Shown: in pieces, positions 9,507 to 18,094 of the stretch | Layout of the letters: each line of letters starts with the position of its first letter | Position numbering within the stretch: position 1 is the stretch's first letter | DNA from: Saccharibacillus sp. O23 | GTDB taxonomy: Bacteria > Bacillota > Bacilli > Paenibacillales > Paenibacillaceae | Direction of reading: 5' to 3' | NCBI RefSeq assembly: GCF_002205895.1 | Contig: NZ_NJDE01000008.1 | Span: 1 to 64,000, forward strand | Length of the DNA: 64,000 nt | Translations under genes and position numbers: made by a program | Notes under the pieces: generated by a model | What the model was told of the DNA's origin: nothing | The model's input: only the letters and a program-made list of their open reading frames with translations | Database searches by the model: none

Positions 9507-9540
9507 CAACCGACGGTTGTCGAAAAACAACGGACGGTTG
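9507..9540. promoter_or_regulatory. Tandem operator dyads, probable TetR binding sites
   Basis: CAACCGACGGTTG (9507-9519) is a perfect 13-bp palindrome. CAACGGACGGTTG (9528-9540) is its near copy, centre to centre 21 bp, two helical turns. They lie between the TetR start codon and a minus-strand TAAAAT element near 9550. Confidence 0.72.
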
Positions 9541-9620
9541 CGCCTATTTTATTCCATTCGCACGGGAATCCGGTTAATCTGAGGGCGTCGACAAATCAAA
9601 CGGAAAGAAGGTCTTCCCCC

Positions 9621-9920
9621 ATGTTAACCTCCACGGAGATCGGGATCAAAATCGCCGAAGAACGGCTGGAAGAATTCGGACTGACCGAAGCGGCGGCGCG
9701 CCGGGTCTCGAACGGCATCTCCCTGCTGTTCATTATGCCGGCGGCGGTCAGGGTCTTCGCCGAGCATCAGCCCGTCACCTCGATCGTCGAGACGCTGCGC
9801 GCGCTGCTGGCGGGACAGCCTGCCGGATCGGAGATCTGGACGACGCTCGCTTGGTGCTTGGGCTTGCTCGCGCCGGCTTACGGCTTGGCGATGCGGACGC
9901 ATAAACGGCAGGGCAGCTAA
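9621..9920 (+). pseudogene. Remnant of a DrrB-type ABC-2 efflux permease
   Basis: 99 codons, GAAAGAAGG site before the ATG. From about residue 30 the protein matches the C-terminal end of DrrB-type ABC-2 permeases: VSNGISLLFIMP, then VFAEHQPVTSIVETLRALLAGQPAGSEIWTTLAWC. In intact family members a segment of about 15-20 residues with an FVPTxTMP-like motif separates LLFIMP from the AEHQP part; here they are joined directly, so both the N-terminal ~150 residues and an internal segment are gone. No ABC ATPase remains nearby. The TetR gene opposite may once have regulated this exporter. It could still be expressed as a small membrane protein. Confidence 0.62.
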
Positions 9921-10094
9921 AAAGACTCGACGCGGTCCCTGAGTTTTCCCGACCGTTCGATTGACCGTTCGGCCGCTTAGCCCCTATGCTTACCGAGGCA
10001 AACCGCCCGAAAACACAATCGGAACCGCCGACAATCCGTCTGCGTACGGAAAATCGGGTAATGGTTGCTGAAGAAATCGCATAGGAGGCATGAC

Positions 10095-11345
10095 ATGGTC
10101 CATCATTTCAACGAGATTTTCATTCAGATTCTGATCCTGCTCGCGATCGCGCTGGCCGTCATCGGTGTCGCCCAGAAACTGAACCGCCCGTATTCGATCG
10201 CGTTGGTGCTGGTCGGCCTGCTGCTGGGAATGATCCATATTCCCGTACTCGAAGCCGCCGAGACCTATATCACGCAGAGCAACGTCTTTCAGGCGATCGT
10301 GATCTCGCTGTTCCTGCCGATCCTGCTCGGCGACGCGACGCTCAAGCTGCCTTTCTCTCATCTGCGCGAGCAGACGAAGCCGGTGATCGCATTAGCGTTC
10401 GGCGGTACGCTGCTGTCTTTCGCGTTAATCGCGCTCGGTTCGTATTATCTGCTCGGCCTGCCGCTCGTCGTGGCCTGCACGTTCGCGGCGCTCATGAGCG
10501 CGACCGACCCGATCAGCGTCATCTCGATCTTCAAATCGCTCGGCGTGCCGAAGAAGCTCACTACCGTTATCGAAGGCGAATCGCTGCTCAACGACGGCAT
10601 CGCCGTCGTGCTGTTCCAGATCTCGTCCATCTACCTGCTGTCTTATCTGGAAATGGGCTGGGCGGGAGCCGGCAGCGGCCTGCTGCTGTTCCTGCAATTT
10701 GCCGTCGGCGGCACGCTCGTCGGGCTGATTCTCGGATTCGTCTTCTCGCGGATCATCGTCTACTACGACAATTATCCGTTCGAGACCGCGCTGTCGGCAG
10801 TGCTGTTCTTCGGCTGCTACTTCATCGCGGAACATCTGGCCGTATCCGGCGTGATCGCGGTCGTCGTAGGCGGACTCGTCTTCGGCAGCTACGGCCGCAG
10901 AGTCGGCATGTCCGAGACGACCCATACGAATATCGACACGTTCTGGGACACGATCGCCCTCATCGCCAACTCGCTCATTTTCCTGATGATCGGTCTGGAG
11001 ATCCGCAATATCGATCTCAGCGGACGTTGGCCGATGATGCTGCTCGCGATTCTGATCGTGCTGATCGCCCGCTCGGTCGCCGTCTATCTGAGCTTGTCTC
11101 CGATCAAAGATTTCGACAGCCGCTTCAAACATATCCTGAATTGGGGAGGCTTGAAAGGCAGCTTGTCGATCGCGCTGGCGCTCAGCCTGCCGATCGAATT
11201 CGAAGGACGCGACGACATTCTGGCGCTGGCGTTCAGCGTCGTGCTGTTCTCCTTGCTGTTCCAAGGATTATCGATCGAGAAGCTGATTCTGAAGCTCGGC
11301 GTGGCGAAAAAAGAAAAGAAAACGGCGGCCGCGAAATCCGAATAA
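10095..11345 (+). CDS. CPA1-family Na+/H+ (cation/proton) antiporter, NhaP type
   Basis: 416 residues with about twelve hydrophobic helices. It exchanges sodium or potassium for protons across the cytoplasmic membrane. SATDPISVISIFKSLG and GESLLNDGIAVVLF are the family signatures containing the ion-binding Asp residues; GGLKGSLSIALALSLP is the typical late helix. AGGAGG lies 6 nt before the ATG at 10095. The tail is short and lysine-rich with no regulatory domain. Single gene, convergent with the TauE gene with only 35 bp between stops and no obvious terminator. Confidence 0.92.
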   Translation: MVHHFNEIFIQILILLAIALAVIGVAQKLNRPYSIALVLVGLLLGMIHIPVLEAAETYITQSNVFQAIVISLFLPILLGDATLKLPFSHLREQTKPVIALAFGGTLLSFALIALGSYYLLGLPLVVACTFAALMSATDPISVISIFKSLGVPKKLTTVIEGESLLNDGIAVVLFQISSIYLLSYLEMGWAGAGSGLLLFLQFAVGGTLVGLILGFVFSRIIVYYDNYPFETALSAVLFFGCYFIAEHLAVSGVIAVVVGGLVFGSYGRRVGMSETTHTNIDTFWDTIALIANSLIFLMIGLEIRNIDLSGRWPMMLLAILIVLIARSVAVYLSLSPIKDFDSRFKHILNWGGLKGSLSIALALSLPIEFEGRDDILALAFSVVLFSLLFQGLSIEKLILKLGVAKKEKKTAAAKSE

Positions 11346-11380
11346 CCGCCTCTTTCTTTGCGAAGCGCTTCAAGTCGGCA

Positions 11381-12121
11381 TCACACCCAGCCGAGGCTGC
11401 TGAGCGCGGTCCAGATCCCGGAGACCAGGATCAGCCAGAGCGATACGCGCTTGAACAGCCGCTCGTCGAAGCGGCTGACCGCCCGCGCGCCGAGCCATGC
11501 GCCCAGCAGCATGGCGGGCGCGCTCCACAGCAGCCGGCCGCCCAGCTCGCCGGTCAACAATCCGCCTGCGGCGAACGACGCGACGCTGACCGCGTTCAAC
11601 ACCACCCCGTTCAGCGCCAGATTCGCGCGGAACGCCTGCATGCTCATCCCCTGATTGGAGAGGATGAGCGCCAGCGGCGGGCCGCTGACCGAGATGCTGC
11701 CGTTCAGCAGTCCGCTCAGCGATCCCGCCGTGACAAACGCGAGGCGTTTGCCGCGGATCGGGAGCGAGCGGCCGAGCAGCATCAGCGCGGCGAACAGCGC
11801 GATCAAGATCCCCGTGGCCGTCTTGAGCGTCGAGCCGTCGACGACGAGCAGCAGATACGTCCCGAACGGCGCGGTGACGATGCCGGCCAAGATCAGCAGC
11901 CAGATCTGGCGGATCTCGATATGCCGCCGATTCGGAACGGCTACCGTCAGGCAGACGAACAAGCTGAAGATCACGATCATGGGAACCGCTTGATGCAGCG
12001 GCAGGAACAAGCTCAGAAGCGGCAGCGCGATCAACGCGAAGCCGAAGCTGGTCAGACTTTGCACGAAACTCGCGGCCAGAATGATCGCTATGGAAGCTGC
12101 CAACAGACCGAACTCGTTCAT
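11381..12121 (-). CDS. TauE/SafE-family sulfite/anion exporter-like membrane protein
   Basis: 246 residues, seven to eight hydrophobic helices. The N-terminal half (FVQSLTSFGFALIALPLLSLFLP) and the C-terminal half (SGLLNGSISVSGPPLALILSNQG) show the two-fold repeat with the conserved GxxxG..SGPP element of the family, which exports sulfite or organosulfur anions. Substrate not determinable. GAGGGATG precedes the ATG. Divergent from the small gene at 12190 with 68 bp between. Confidence 0.87.
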   Translation of the reverse strand: MNEFGLLAASIAIILAASFVQSLTSFGFALIALPLLSLFLPLHQAVPMIVIFSLFVCLTVAVPNRRHIEIRQIWLLILAGIVTAPFGTYLLLVVDGSTLKTATGILIALFAALMLLGRSLPIRGKRLAFVTAGSLSGLLNGSISVSGPPLALILSNQGMSMQAFRANLALNGVVLNAVSVASFAAGGLLTGELGGRLLWSAPAMLLGAWLGARAVSRFDERLFKRVSLWLILVSGIWTALSSLGWV

Positions 12122-12189
12122 CGCTTCATCCCTCTTTTCTCTGCTATCATCATAGCGTAAGGAAACGAGACGAAAAAGGAGGAACCGCC

Positions 12190-12489
12190 GTGCGCAGGAA
12201 TTTCAAACGCGAACGCCTGCAAGCGCTGGCGATCGCGCAGCGTTACGAACGCGAAGCCAACGAGCGGGAACGCCGCGAACGGCCCGCGAATCCGTTTCGT
12301 CTGGAGCTGTGCTCCCTGACCGGATCGCCGGGCGAATGGTTCGCCGGATACAACGTCTATACGCACGAAGGCGCTCTGCTCGAAGGGCCGCTGCCGATGG
12401 TCATCGACGAAGCCGACGGCACGATCGCGTCGTTGGAGGAACATATCGGGAAACGCTTCGCCGGCGCGGCTCGAGGCGAGGATGCTTGA
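12190..12489 (+). CDS. Small charged hypothetical protein
   Basis: 99 residues starting at GTG with AAAGGAGG 7 nt upstream. The first 35 residues are strongly charged and probably helical (RNFKRERLQALAIAQRYEREANERERRERP); the rest is a small mixed domain with FAGYNVYTHEGALLEGPLPMVIDEADGTI. No family recognised. It is followed by the four-unit repeat array starting at 12561. Confidence 0.6.
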   Translation: MRRNFKRERLQALAIAQRYEREANERERRERPANPFRLELCSLTGSPGEWFAGYNVYTHEGALLEGPLPMVIDEADGTIASLEEHIGKRFAGAARGEDA

Positions 12490-12560
12490 TCGGCGGCTTG
12501 ATCGGCGGAAAAGCGACCTGCTCCCTCGCCGCTTTCGACCGCAAAGCGTTGCCCGATGCG

Positions 12561-12749
12561 AAAATGCTGCATATCTCCATCATTTTTACGCGATAAGGCG
12601 TGCAAACGGCGGAATTGTTGCATATCTCCATCATTTTCGATAAAGCAAGCTTCAATCCGCCACGAATCCGCAAAAATGATGGATATTCGCAACATTTTGT
12701 AGACTCGGTGCCGATATCGGCTAGAAAAGATGGATTTTTGCAGCATTTT
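12561..12749. repeat. Four-unit intergenic array 1 (family A)
   Basis: Four ~26-bp units with ends AAAATGNTG and CAACATTTT and core GGATATTTG-like: 12561-12586 and 12612-12637 in one orientation, 12673-12698 and 12725-12749 in the other. Centres are about 51, 61 and 51 bp apart. Spacers are unrelated. The gap lies between a plus-strand gene and the terminator of the Gld operon. The same layout recurs at 43668-43855. Confidence 0.8.
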
Positions 12750-12795
12750 TCTCGGACGTGCTTCTATTTAGTGTGGAACATTTGTGCAACCCTAT

Positions 12796-12876
12796 CCGGG
12801 CAGCACGGGTAACACGGATAGTGCAGGTAGCGCAGGTATCACAGGCAACGTGGGCAGCGCAGATAGCGCAGTCAAC
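12796..12876. repeat. Degenerate 9-bp tandem repeat (nine units)
   Basis: Nine consecutive 9-mers of the type GCAGGTAGC, for example CCGGGCAGC, ACGGGTAAC, ACGGATAGT, GCAGGTAGC, GCAGGTATC. It lies outside coding sequence, directly beyond the Gld operon terminator. Confidence 0.65.
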
Positions 12877-12879
12877 AGC

Positions 12880-12933
12880 AAAAAAGCCTCCGGTTCGCGC
12901 GGCATACGCACGAACCGGAGGCTCTGTTTTTTT
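12880..12933 (-). terminator. Terminator of the Gld-type ABC operon
   Basis: Perfect 13-bp stem AGCCTCCGGTTCG / CGAACCGGAGGCT with 13-nt loop, followed in the minus direction by T6; a T7 run on the other side also allows plus-strand use. Confidence 0.9.
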
Positions 12934-12982
12934 AGCTCGACGGCTCAAACGACGCGTGCAGCCGAGCAGCCCGAACGGACGC

Positions 12983-14137
12983 CTATTCCCCGCCCGTTCC
13001 CTTCTCCGCGTCTGCCGATGTTCCGGCATCCGCCGAAGTGCCGGCGGCAGAACCGCTTTCCGAATTTGCGGCTCCGTTTTTGTCGATCTCCGAATCCGCG
13101 GCTCCGCTTTTGCTGCTTTCCGCACTGTCAGCTCCGCCACTATCGGAAGCCGTCCCGCTCTCAGTGCCGGCCGCTGCTCCGCCGACCGCCGCGCCCGTTT
13201 CTTCGGACTCGTCCGCCGATGCCGACGAGATCTTCGGCGTTTCGGCCGCTTTGAGATCTTCGGGCTTCACGGCAAACGCCCATTCGCCGCCCTGCGGAAC
13301 GACCCAGACCAGCGTATCGACGTCGGGATCTTTTTTGCCGATATACGTCCGCGTTTTTTCTTGGCCGTTTTCGGTCGAGACCAGCTTCAACGAGAAGTCT
13401 TCTTTGGCCGAAGCCAACGTCGAAGCTTTGACCGGCAGGCGGTCGCTGACGACGTATTTGAGCGAGCCGGACACGGTGGTCGCGTCCGCGCCTTCGATCG
13501 ATTTGCCGTCCAGCGTCCAAGCCGGCGAAGCGGCGTCGGACGACGTGTTTTTCAGCGTCCAACCGGCGGCGCCGCGTTTGTACGTCAGTTCTTGGAGATT
13601 CGCGTCATCCCATTCGAACGGCGACGTATCGACCAGCTCGGTGATGCTCGGCAGCAGCGAGGTCGCCGTATCGGAATCGAGCTGGACGACCGCGCCGCCG
13701 TCCAGCCGCGCGTAATCCGAGGTGCCGGTCGGCAGCGCGTCGCCGATCGCCAGCGTGACGACCGTGCCGTTTTCTTCGGTCACGGTGACGCCTTTTTGCG
13801 AGACGTCTAGACCGTAACGGGACGCGTCTTCCGGCGCTTCTTCCACCACGCCGCCCTGCTCGGCCGAAGTGAGCGTGGACAGCCACGAATCGACCGAATA
13901 CGGATTGACCGGATATTTGTCCGGTTCGACGAAGCTCCATTCGTCGCCTTTTTTCACCAATTGATACGTCAGTTGTCCGTTGGCGATCCGGATGCCGGCG
14001 ATCTTGGACTTATCCAACTCGACGAGTTTGGCCGCCGGCTTTTCTTCCGAAGCTCGGAAAAAATTTTGCGAATATGCATAACCGAGACCGCCGAGGAACA
14101 CGAGGACCAGAATCAAAGTCGGGATGTATTTTCTCAT
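12983..14137 (-). CDS. DUF4340 accessory protein of Gld-type ABC exporter
   Basis: 384 residues from the ATG at 14137, which overlaps the stop of the upstream GldG-like gene by 4 nt (ATGA). One N-terminal membrane helix (YIPTLILVLVFLGGLGYAY) anchors an extracytoplasmic DUF4340 domain containing repeated YGLD / VTLAIG / YARLDGG strand patterns. The last ~80 residues are a low-complexity Ser/Ala/Gly/Glu tail, probably disordered. DUF4340 proteins accompany GldA-GldF-GldG ABC systems; in flavobacteria these support gliding, but in Firmicutes the cargo is unknown. Last gene of the four-gene operon. Confidence 0.85.
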   Translation of the reverse strand: MRKYIPTLILVLVFLGGLGYAYSQNFFRASEEKPAAKLVELDKSKIAGIRIANGQLTYQLVKKGDEWSFVEPDKYPVNPYSVDSWLSTLTSAEQGGVVEEAPEDASRYGLDVSQKGVTVTEENGTVVTLAIGDALPTGTSDYARLDGGAVVQLDSDTATSLLPSITELVDTSPFEWDDANLQELTYKRGAAGWTLKNTSSDAASPAWTLDGKSIEGADATTVSGSLKYVVSDRLPVKASTLASAKEDFSLKLVSTENGQEKTRTYIGKKDPDVDTLVWVVPQGGEWAFAVKPEDLKAAETPKISSASADESEETGAAVGGAAAGTESGTASDSGGADSAESSKSGAADSEIDKNGAANSESGSAAGTSADAGTSADAEKGTGGE

Positions 14138-15537
14138 ACGCGTCTCCGTCTCCACCAGAGCAGCACGCCGGCCAGTACGAAGACCAGCGGGAATACGATC
14201 ATCGTGCCGATCAGGATGTAGCGAGCCTGCGGAGCGGTCAGATAGGCCGTCTCGTACTGCTGCTGCTCGCGCGCCCGGATCGTCAGGTCGCTCTGATTCC
14301 CGCTCAGATAATTGATGCTGTTCAGCGCGAAATCTTTATTGCCCTGCTCCGCGATCTGATCGTCGCTCAAGAAGTAGGACGTGCCGAGCAGCACGACTTT
14401 CGGTTTGCCTTCCGCGTCGTCCACCGCGTAGCCCAGATGGAGCGGTCCGGCAAGGTCGGCCGTTTTGTCGTATTCGCTTTTGGATTGCAGCAGCCCGGCG
14501 AGATCCGTCTCTCCGTAACTTTCCGACGAAGTGGTCAGCAGCGGCGAGACCGTAAGCCCGGTCGGCGCTTTCTCCGCCGCGTTCAGCGCCACGGACAGAT
14601 AAGTCATCGGATAGATCTTGCTCGCTTGAAGTTTCTCGGTGATCGCATGCGATTCGTAGCTCGGGACGACCGTCAGCGGATCGTAGAGCTGCGTATTCGT
14701 GCGGTCGACCGCGATCGCGTGTTCGTCGACGACGCCGTATTTCTGCATCAGCGCATCGATGTTTTTCCAGCTTTTTTTCATGTCCGGATTAAAACCGAGC
14801 GAGAGGAACAGCTTGCCTTTGCCGTCGAGATACGTCTCGATCAGCTTCAATTCTTTGTCGCTGAGGTCGTTCTCCGGCGCGACGATCATCAGCAGGTCCG
14901 CATCGTCCGGAATCTTGCCCGCTTGATACAATTGAAGTTCTTCGACTTCCGTATTGTCGGCTTTGAGTCCGGCGGTCAACTGCGACAGGCGCGACAGCGG
15001 GAACTCGTTATGTCCGGCGAGCACGTAAGCTTTGTGCTTCTCCGTCGAGACCAAAGCGTTCAGCGCGCTCGTCAGTTTCGATTCGCCGAGGAACGTGTAC
15101 GAACTGCTGTCGCCCGAGCCGAACATTTCATGGAACGTGATCGTCTGCGACTTGTCGCCGTACGTCAGCACGATCGAACTCGAAGACAGATTGTATTGAC
15201 GCGCGAGTTCCGGCTGTTGGACCAGACTGTAGGTATGCACGTCGAGTTTGCTGCTTTTTTTCGCATATTCTTGCACGAGGTCCGTTACTTCGCGGGTGAT
15301 CAGTTCGCCGTCGCTGTCTTGGTTCTTGAACACGTCGACTTTGATCTTGGCCGGCAGCTTGCCGAGCACGGTATTCGTCTGATCCGACAGCGTATACTGC
15401 TTGTTCGCCGTGAGGTCGACTTGGAATTCCGAAGCTTTGTTCAGAAAAAGGGTCAGCAGCACGAACAGGCCGATCGAAGCCAGCGCGATCACCAGCGTGT
15501 TCGTGTGATGCAGCAGTCGTTTGGTTTGTTTGTTCAT
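14134..15537 (-). CDS. GldG-family ABC exporter auxiliary protein
   Basis: 467 residues: membrane helix near 15-34, large extracytoplasmic ABC_transp_aux domain (FQVDLTANKQYTLSDQTNTVLGKLPAKIKVDVF; VLAGHNEFPLSRLSQL; LLMIVAPENDLSDKELKLIETYLDGKGKLFLSLGF), then a C-terminal helix (YILIGTMIVFPLVFVLAGVLLWW) ending in RRRR. This matches GldG, which couples with the permease upstream. It starts 4 nt after the permease stop, whose last codons supply the GGAGG site, and overlaps the DUF4340 gene. Confidence 0.9.
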   Translation of the reverse strand: MNKQTKRLLHHTNTLVIALASIGLFVLLTLFLNKASEFQVDLTANKQYTLSDQTNTVLGKLPAKIKVDVFKNQDSDGELITREVTDLVQEYAKKSSKLDVHTYSLVQQPELARQYNLSSSSIVLTYGDKSQTITFHEMFGSGDSSSYTFLGESKLTSALNALVSTEKHKAYVLAGHNEFPLSRLSQLTAGLKADNTEVEELQLYQAGKIPDDADLLMIVAPENDLSDKELKLIETYLDGKGKLFLSLGFNPDMKKSWKNIDALMQKYGVVDEHAIAVDRTNTQLYDPLTVVPSYESHAITEKLQASKIYPMTYLSVALNAAEKAPTGLTVSPLLTTSSESYGETDLAGLLQSKSEYDKTADLAGPLHLGYAVDDAEGKPKVVLLGTSYFLSDDQIAEQGNKDFALNSINYLSGNQSDLTIRAREQQQYETAYLTAPQARYILIGTMIVFPLVFVLAGVLLWWRRRRV

Positions 15538-15541
15538 CGGT

Positions 15542-16255
15542 CTACCTCCACCGTTTCCGTTCGATCACTTGAATGCTGAGCACCACGAACAGCACCGCCA
15601 GCGATACGTAGAAGATCACGTCGGGACCGTTGATCACGCCTTTGGTCAAGTTCGTGATGCGGTCGGGCAGCGAGAAAGGCTCGACCCAAGCGGCCAATTT
15701 CTCGTTTTGCGACGTCATGGAACCGGCCAGCCAGAACAGCAGAAGGAGCACGAAGCCCGCTACCGCGGACACCATCTGATGCTGGGACAGCGCGGACGCG
15801 AACAGCCCGATCGCCATCATCGCCGCGCCCATCAGGAACACGCCGAGTATCGACAGCCAGAGCGTCAGCATGTTCAGATTGCCGAACAGCGACATGACGG
15901 CCGGATAGACCAGATTGCACAGCAGCAGCATGACCATCACGCCGAGCGCGGCCAGATATTTGCCCAGCACGACTTCCGTCACGCTCGCCGGAGAGGTCAA
16001 CAGCAGTTCGTCCGTCCCCTGCCGGAATTCTTCCGAGATCAGCCGCATGGTCAAGATCGGAACCACGATCAGCAGCATGAACAGCATATCGCTCAAGATC
16101 AACCGATAATCGATAATGCTCGGCTGGTAAGTCACGAAGTCCATATAGAACATGAAGCTCGACATCAGCACGTAGATCGCGAACGCGAAATACGAAGTCG
16201 GGGTCAAAAAGTACAGGCGCAGCTCTTTGCCGCAGATCGCCATAATGCGGTTCAT
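15542..16255 (-). CDS. ABC-2 permease of Gld-type exporter (GldF-like)
   Basis: 237 residues, six hydrophobic helices. GTDELLLTSPASVTEVVLGKYLAALGVMVMLLL is the signature of the GldF/ABC-2 family. It forms the membrane channel with the ATPase encoded just upstream; the ATG overlaps that gene's stop by 4 nt. Substrate unknown. Confidence 0.9.
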   Translation of the reverse strand: MNRIMAICGKELRLYFLTPTSYFAFAIYVLMSSFMFYMDFVTYQPSIIDYRLILSDMLFMLLIVVPILTMRLISEEFRQGTDELLLTSPASVTEVVLGKYLAALGVMVMLLLCNLVYPAVMSLFGNLNMLTLWLSILGVFLMGAAMMAIGLFASALSQHQMVSAVAGFVLLLLFWLAGSMTSQNEKLAAWVEPFSLPDRITNLTKGVINGPDVIFYVSLAVLFVVLSIQVIERKRWR

Positions 16256-17601
16256 GCGCGCTCACCTCCGGATTCGGTCGGGGAAACGGCTAGGTCGCCG
16301 ACGTTTGCGGCCGACGCTTTTTCGCCTTCCGTCAGCTTGATGAAGACGTCTTCCAGCGTCAGATTTTCTTTGTGCAGTTCCAAGATCGGCAGGTCCGCTT
16401 CGGCAAGCAGCCGGAACAGTTCCACGCGGAAATCTTCTTGGCCGGATGCCGTCAATACCGCGCGAACGCCGGCGATCGGCTGCGGAATCGAAGACGCAGA
16501 GAAGTCCGGCTCGATCGCCTGCGCGGGTTCTTCCGAGAGATCCACGACCTGAACCGCTTCGACCGACGTCTCCGTTTCTTTTTCGGATAAGGCGTCCGCC
16601 GAGCCGGACTGCGCGGCAAGCTCGGAAATTTCGGCAGCGGCGGGCGAGTCGATCACGACCGGCTGCACAGCCGATTCGGACGGCGGCTCGGATGTCTCGA
16701 CGGTCGGAGCGGCTGCGAGCGCTTCGTCGGCGCTGCCTGCTTCAAGCTTGGCGGACGTTTCGTCCGAAGTCTCTTCGCTCGACGTCGGCACGTCCCGTTC
16801 CGCGCTTTCTTTTGCCGTATCCGACTCCTGCTTGATCTCCGCGACGATGCCGCGTTCTGCCGCCCATTCGCCCAATACGCGCTCGACGCGTTCGCGTTCG
16901 CCGCGCACTTCGACCGATACGACGAAACGGTTCTCCATCCGCGCGCCGATCTCGTTCGGCGCTCCGTCCATGACCAGCTCTCCGCGATTGATGATCAGCA
17001 CGCGATCGCATAAAGCGCCGACTTCCTGCAAAATATGCGTACTGAGCAGCACCGTATGGTTTTCGCCCAATTCGCGGATCAAGCTGCGGATCTCGATGAT
17101 CTGGCTCGGGTCGAGACCGGAGGTCGGTTCGTCGAGCACGAGCAGATCGGGCTTGTGAATGATCGCCTGCGCCAGACCGAGCCGCTGCTTATAACCTTTG
17201 GACAGATGGCGGATCGACTGCCGTTCGCGCCCGCCGAGTCCGAGCCGCGAGACCATCTCGGCCACGCGCAGCTTCTGCTCCCTCGCCGGAACGTCCCGCA
17301 GCTTCGCGACGAACTTCAAATACGCCTCCACCGTCAGATCCGGGTAAAGAGGCGGCGTTTCCGGCAGATACCCGATCTTCGACCTGGCTCGGCGCGCTTC
17401 GTCGTGCACGGATAAGCCGTCGACCGTAATCGTTCCTTCCGTGGGATACAGATAACCGGTGATCATGCGCATCGTCGTCGTTTTGCCCGCGCCGTTCGGC
17501 CCGAGAAATCCGACGATCTCGCCGCGCTGCATCGAGAAATCGATATGCCGCACGCCGCGTCCGCCGTCGTACCTTTTGCTCACTTGTTTCACTTCGAGCA
17601 C
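16252..17601 (-). CDS. ABC transporter ATPase (GldA-like) with long acidic insertion
   Basis: 449 residues, against roughly 310 for usual members. Walker A GPNGAGKTT at 34-42, signature LSKGYKQRLGLAQ near 133-145, Walker B LLVLDEPTSGLDP near 153-165, and a switch His in STHI. Drives the Gld-type exporter. The C-terminal regulatory domain is split by about 114 residues (258-371) of Ser/Glu/Ala-rich sequence with no predicted fold, after which VLTASGQEDFRVELFRLL and LTLEDVFIKLTEG resume the normal end. First gene of the four-gene operon; the 490-bp region upstream (17602-18094) holds only the convergent-side terminator at 17929. Confidence 0.9.
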   Translation of the reverse strand: MLEVKQVSKRYDGGRGVRHIDFSMQRGEIVGFLGPNGAGKTTTMRMITGYLYPTEGTITVDGLSVHDEARRARSKIGYLPETPPLYPDLTVEAYLKFVAKLRDVPAREQKLRVAEMVSRLGLGGRERQSIRHLSKGYKQRLGLAQAIIHKPDLLVLDEPTSGLDPSQIIEIRSLIRELGENHTVLLSTHILQEVGALCDRVLIINRGELVMDGAPNEIGARMENRFVVSVEVRGERERVERVLGEWAAERGIVAEIKQESDTAKESAERDVPTSSEETSDETSAKLEAGSADEALAAAPTVETSEPPSESAVQPVVIDSPAAAEISELAAQSGSADALSEKETETSVEAVQVVDLSEEPAQAIEPDFSASSIPQPIAGVRAVLTASGQEDFRVELFRLLAEADLPILELHKENLTLEDVFIKLTEGEKASAANVGDLAVSPTESGGERA

Positions 17602-17928
17602 GATGCTTCATCCCTTCTTCGTTTTCGTTTATGTAGACATAAGGGTGCAGAACCCGCGTCCGGACAGGAAAACGCTTCGCATACCGGCAGGCCTCCGCTT
17701 CTTCGCGTTCCGCCGCCGCTCGGCATTGCGCGACCGACCCGCTCGAACACTCCAAGCGCAGCGGCAGTCTGGAGAAGCGCTAATATGCAGAAGTCTTTCT
17801 CCCCCGCGAACGGGCGTCCAAACTGCTATAACTATAGGCTCGCAAACCTAAAGAGGGCTTAAACGTAGTTTAATCGCGGCTTAAAAAAATGTGTCTAAAA
17901 TGTGAACGAACGTAAACGAAAGAATAGC

Positions 17929-17987
17929 AAAAAGGTCCCTGAGAAGCGTTTCTCCCGGCGGCGGGAAAAAGCGCTTCGCGGAACCTG
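17929..17987 (-). terminator. Probable terminator of the Mrr-like gene
   Basis: Imperfect stem AGGTCCC..GAAGCG pairing with CGCTTCGCGGAACCT, inner CCCG/CGGG, followed in the minus direction by T5. It lies about 110 bp beyond the Mrr-like stop. Confidence 0.55.
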
Positions 17988-18094
17988 TTAGGGATCAAAC
18001 TGATTTTCGGTACTTTCGACGGCGTTGCCGGACTTTGCGCAGCTTACCGACCGGACAACGCAGCGGCGGCCGCGCAGGCCGCGCTTTTTCGTCT

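Noticed and set aside
12357-12746. Minus-strand frames across array 1
   Set aside because: They consist of translated repeat units and have no start signals.
12784-13254. 156-codon plus-strand frame over the 9-bp repeat
   Set aside because: It runs through a terminator and antisense to the DUF4340 gene; no ribosome site.
14074-15579. 501-codon plus-strand frame
   Set aside because: Antisense shadow of the GldG-like gene.
17602-17928. Small gene in the gap before the Gld ATPase
   Set aside because: Short frames exist but none has a ribosome site or protein-like composition; the stretch is probably promoter/leader.
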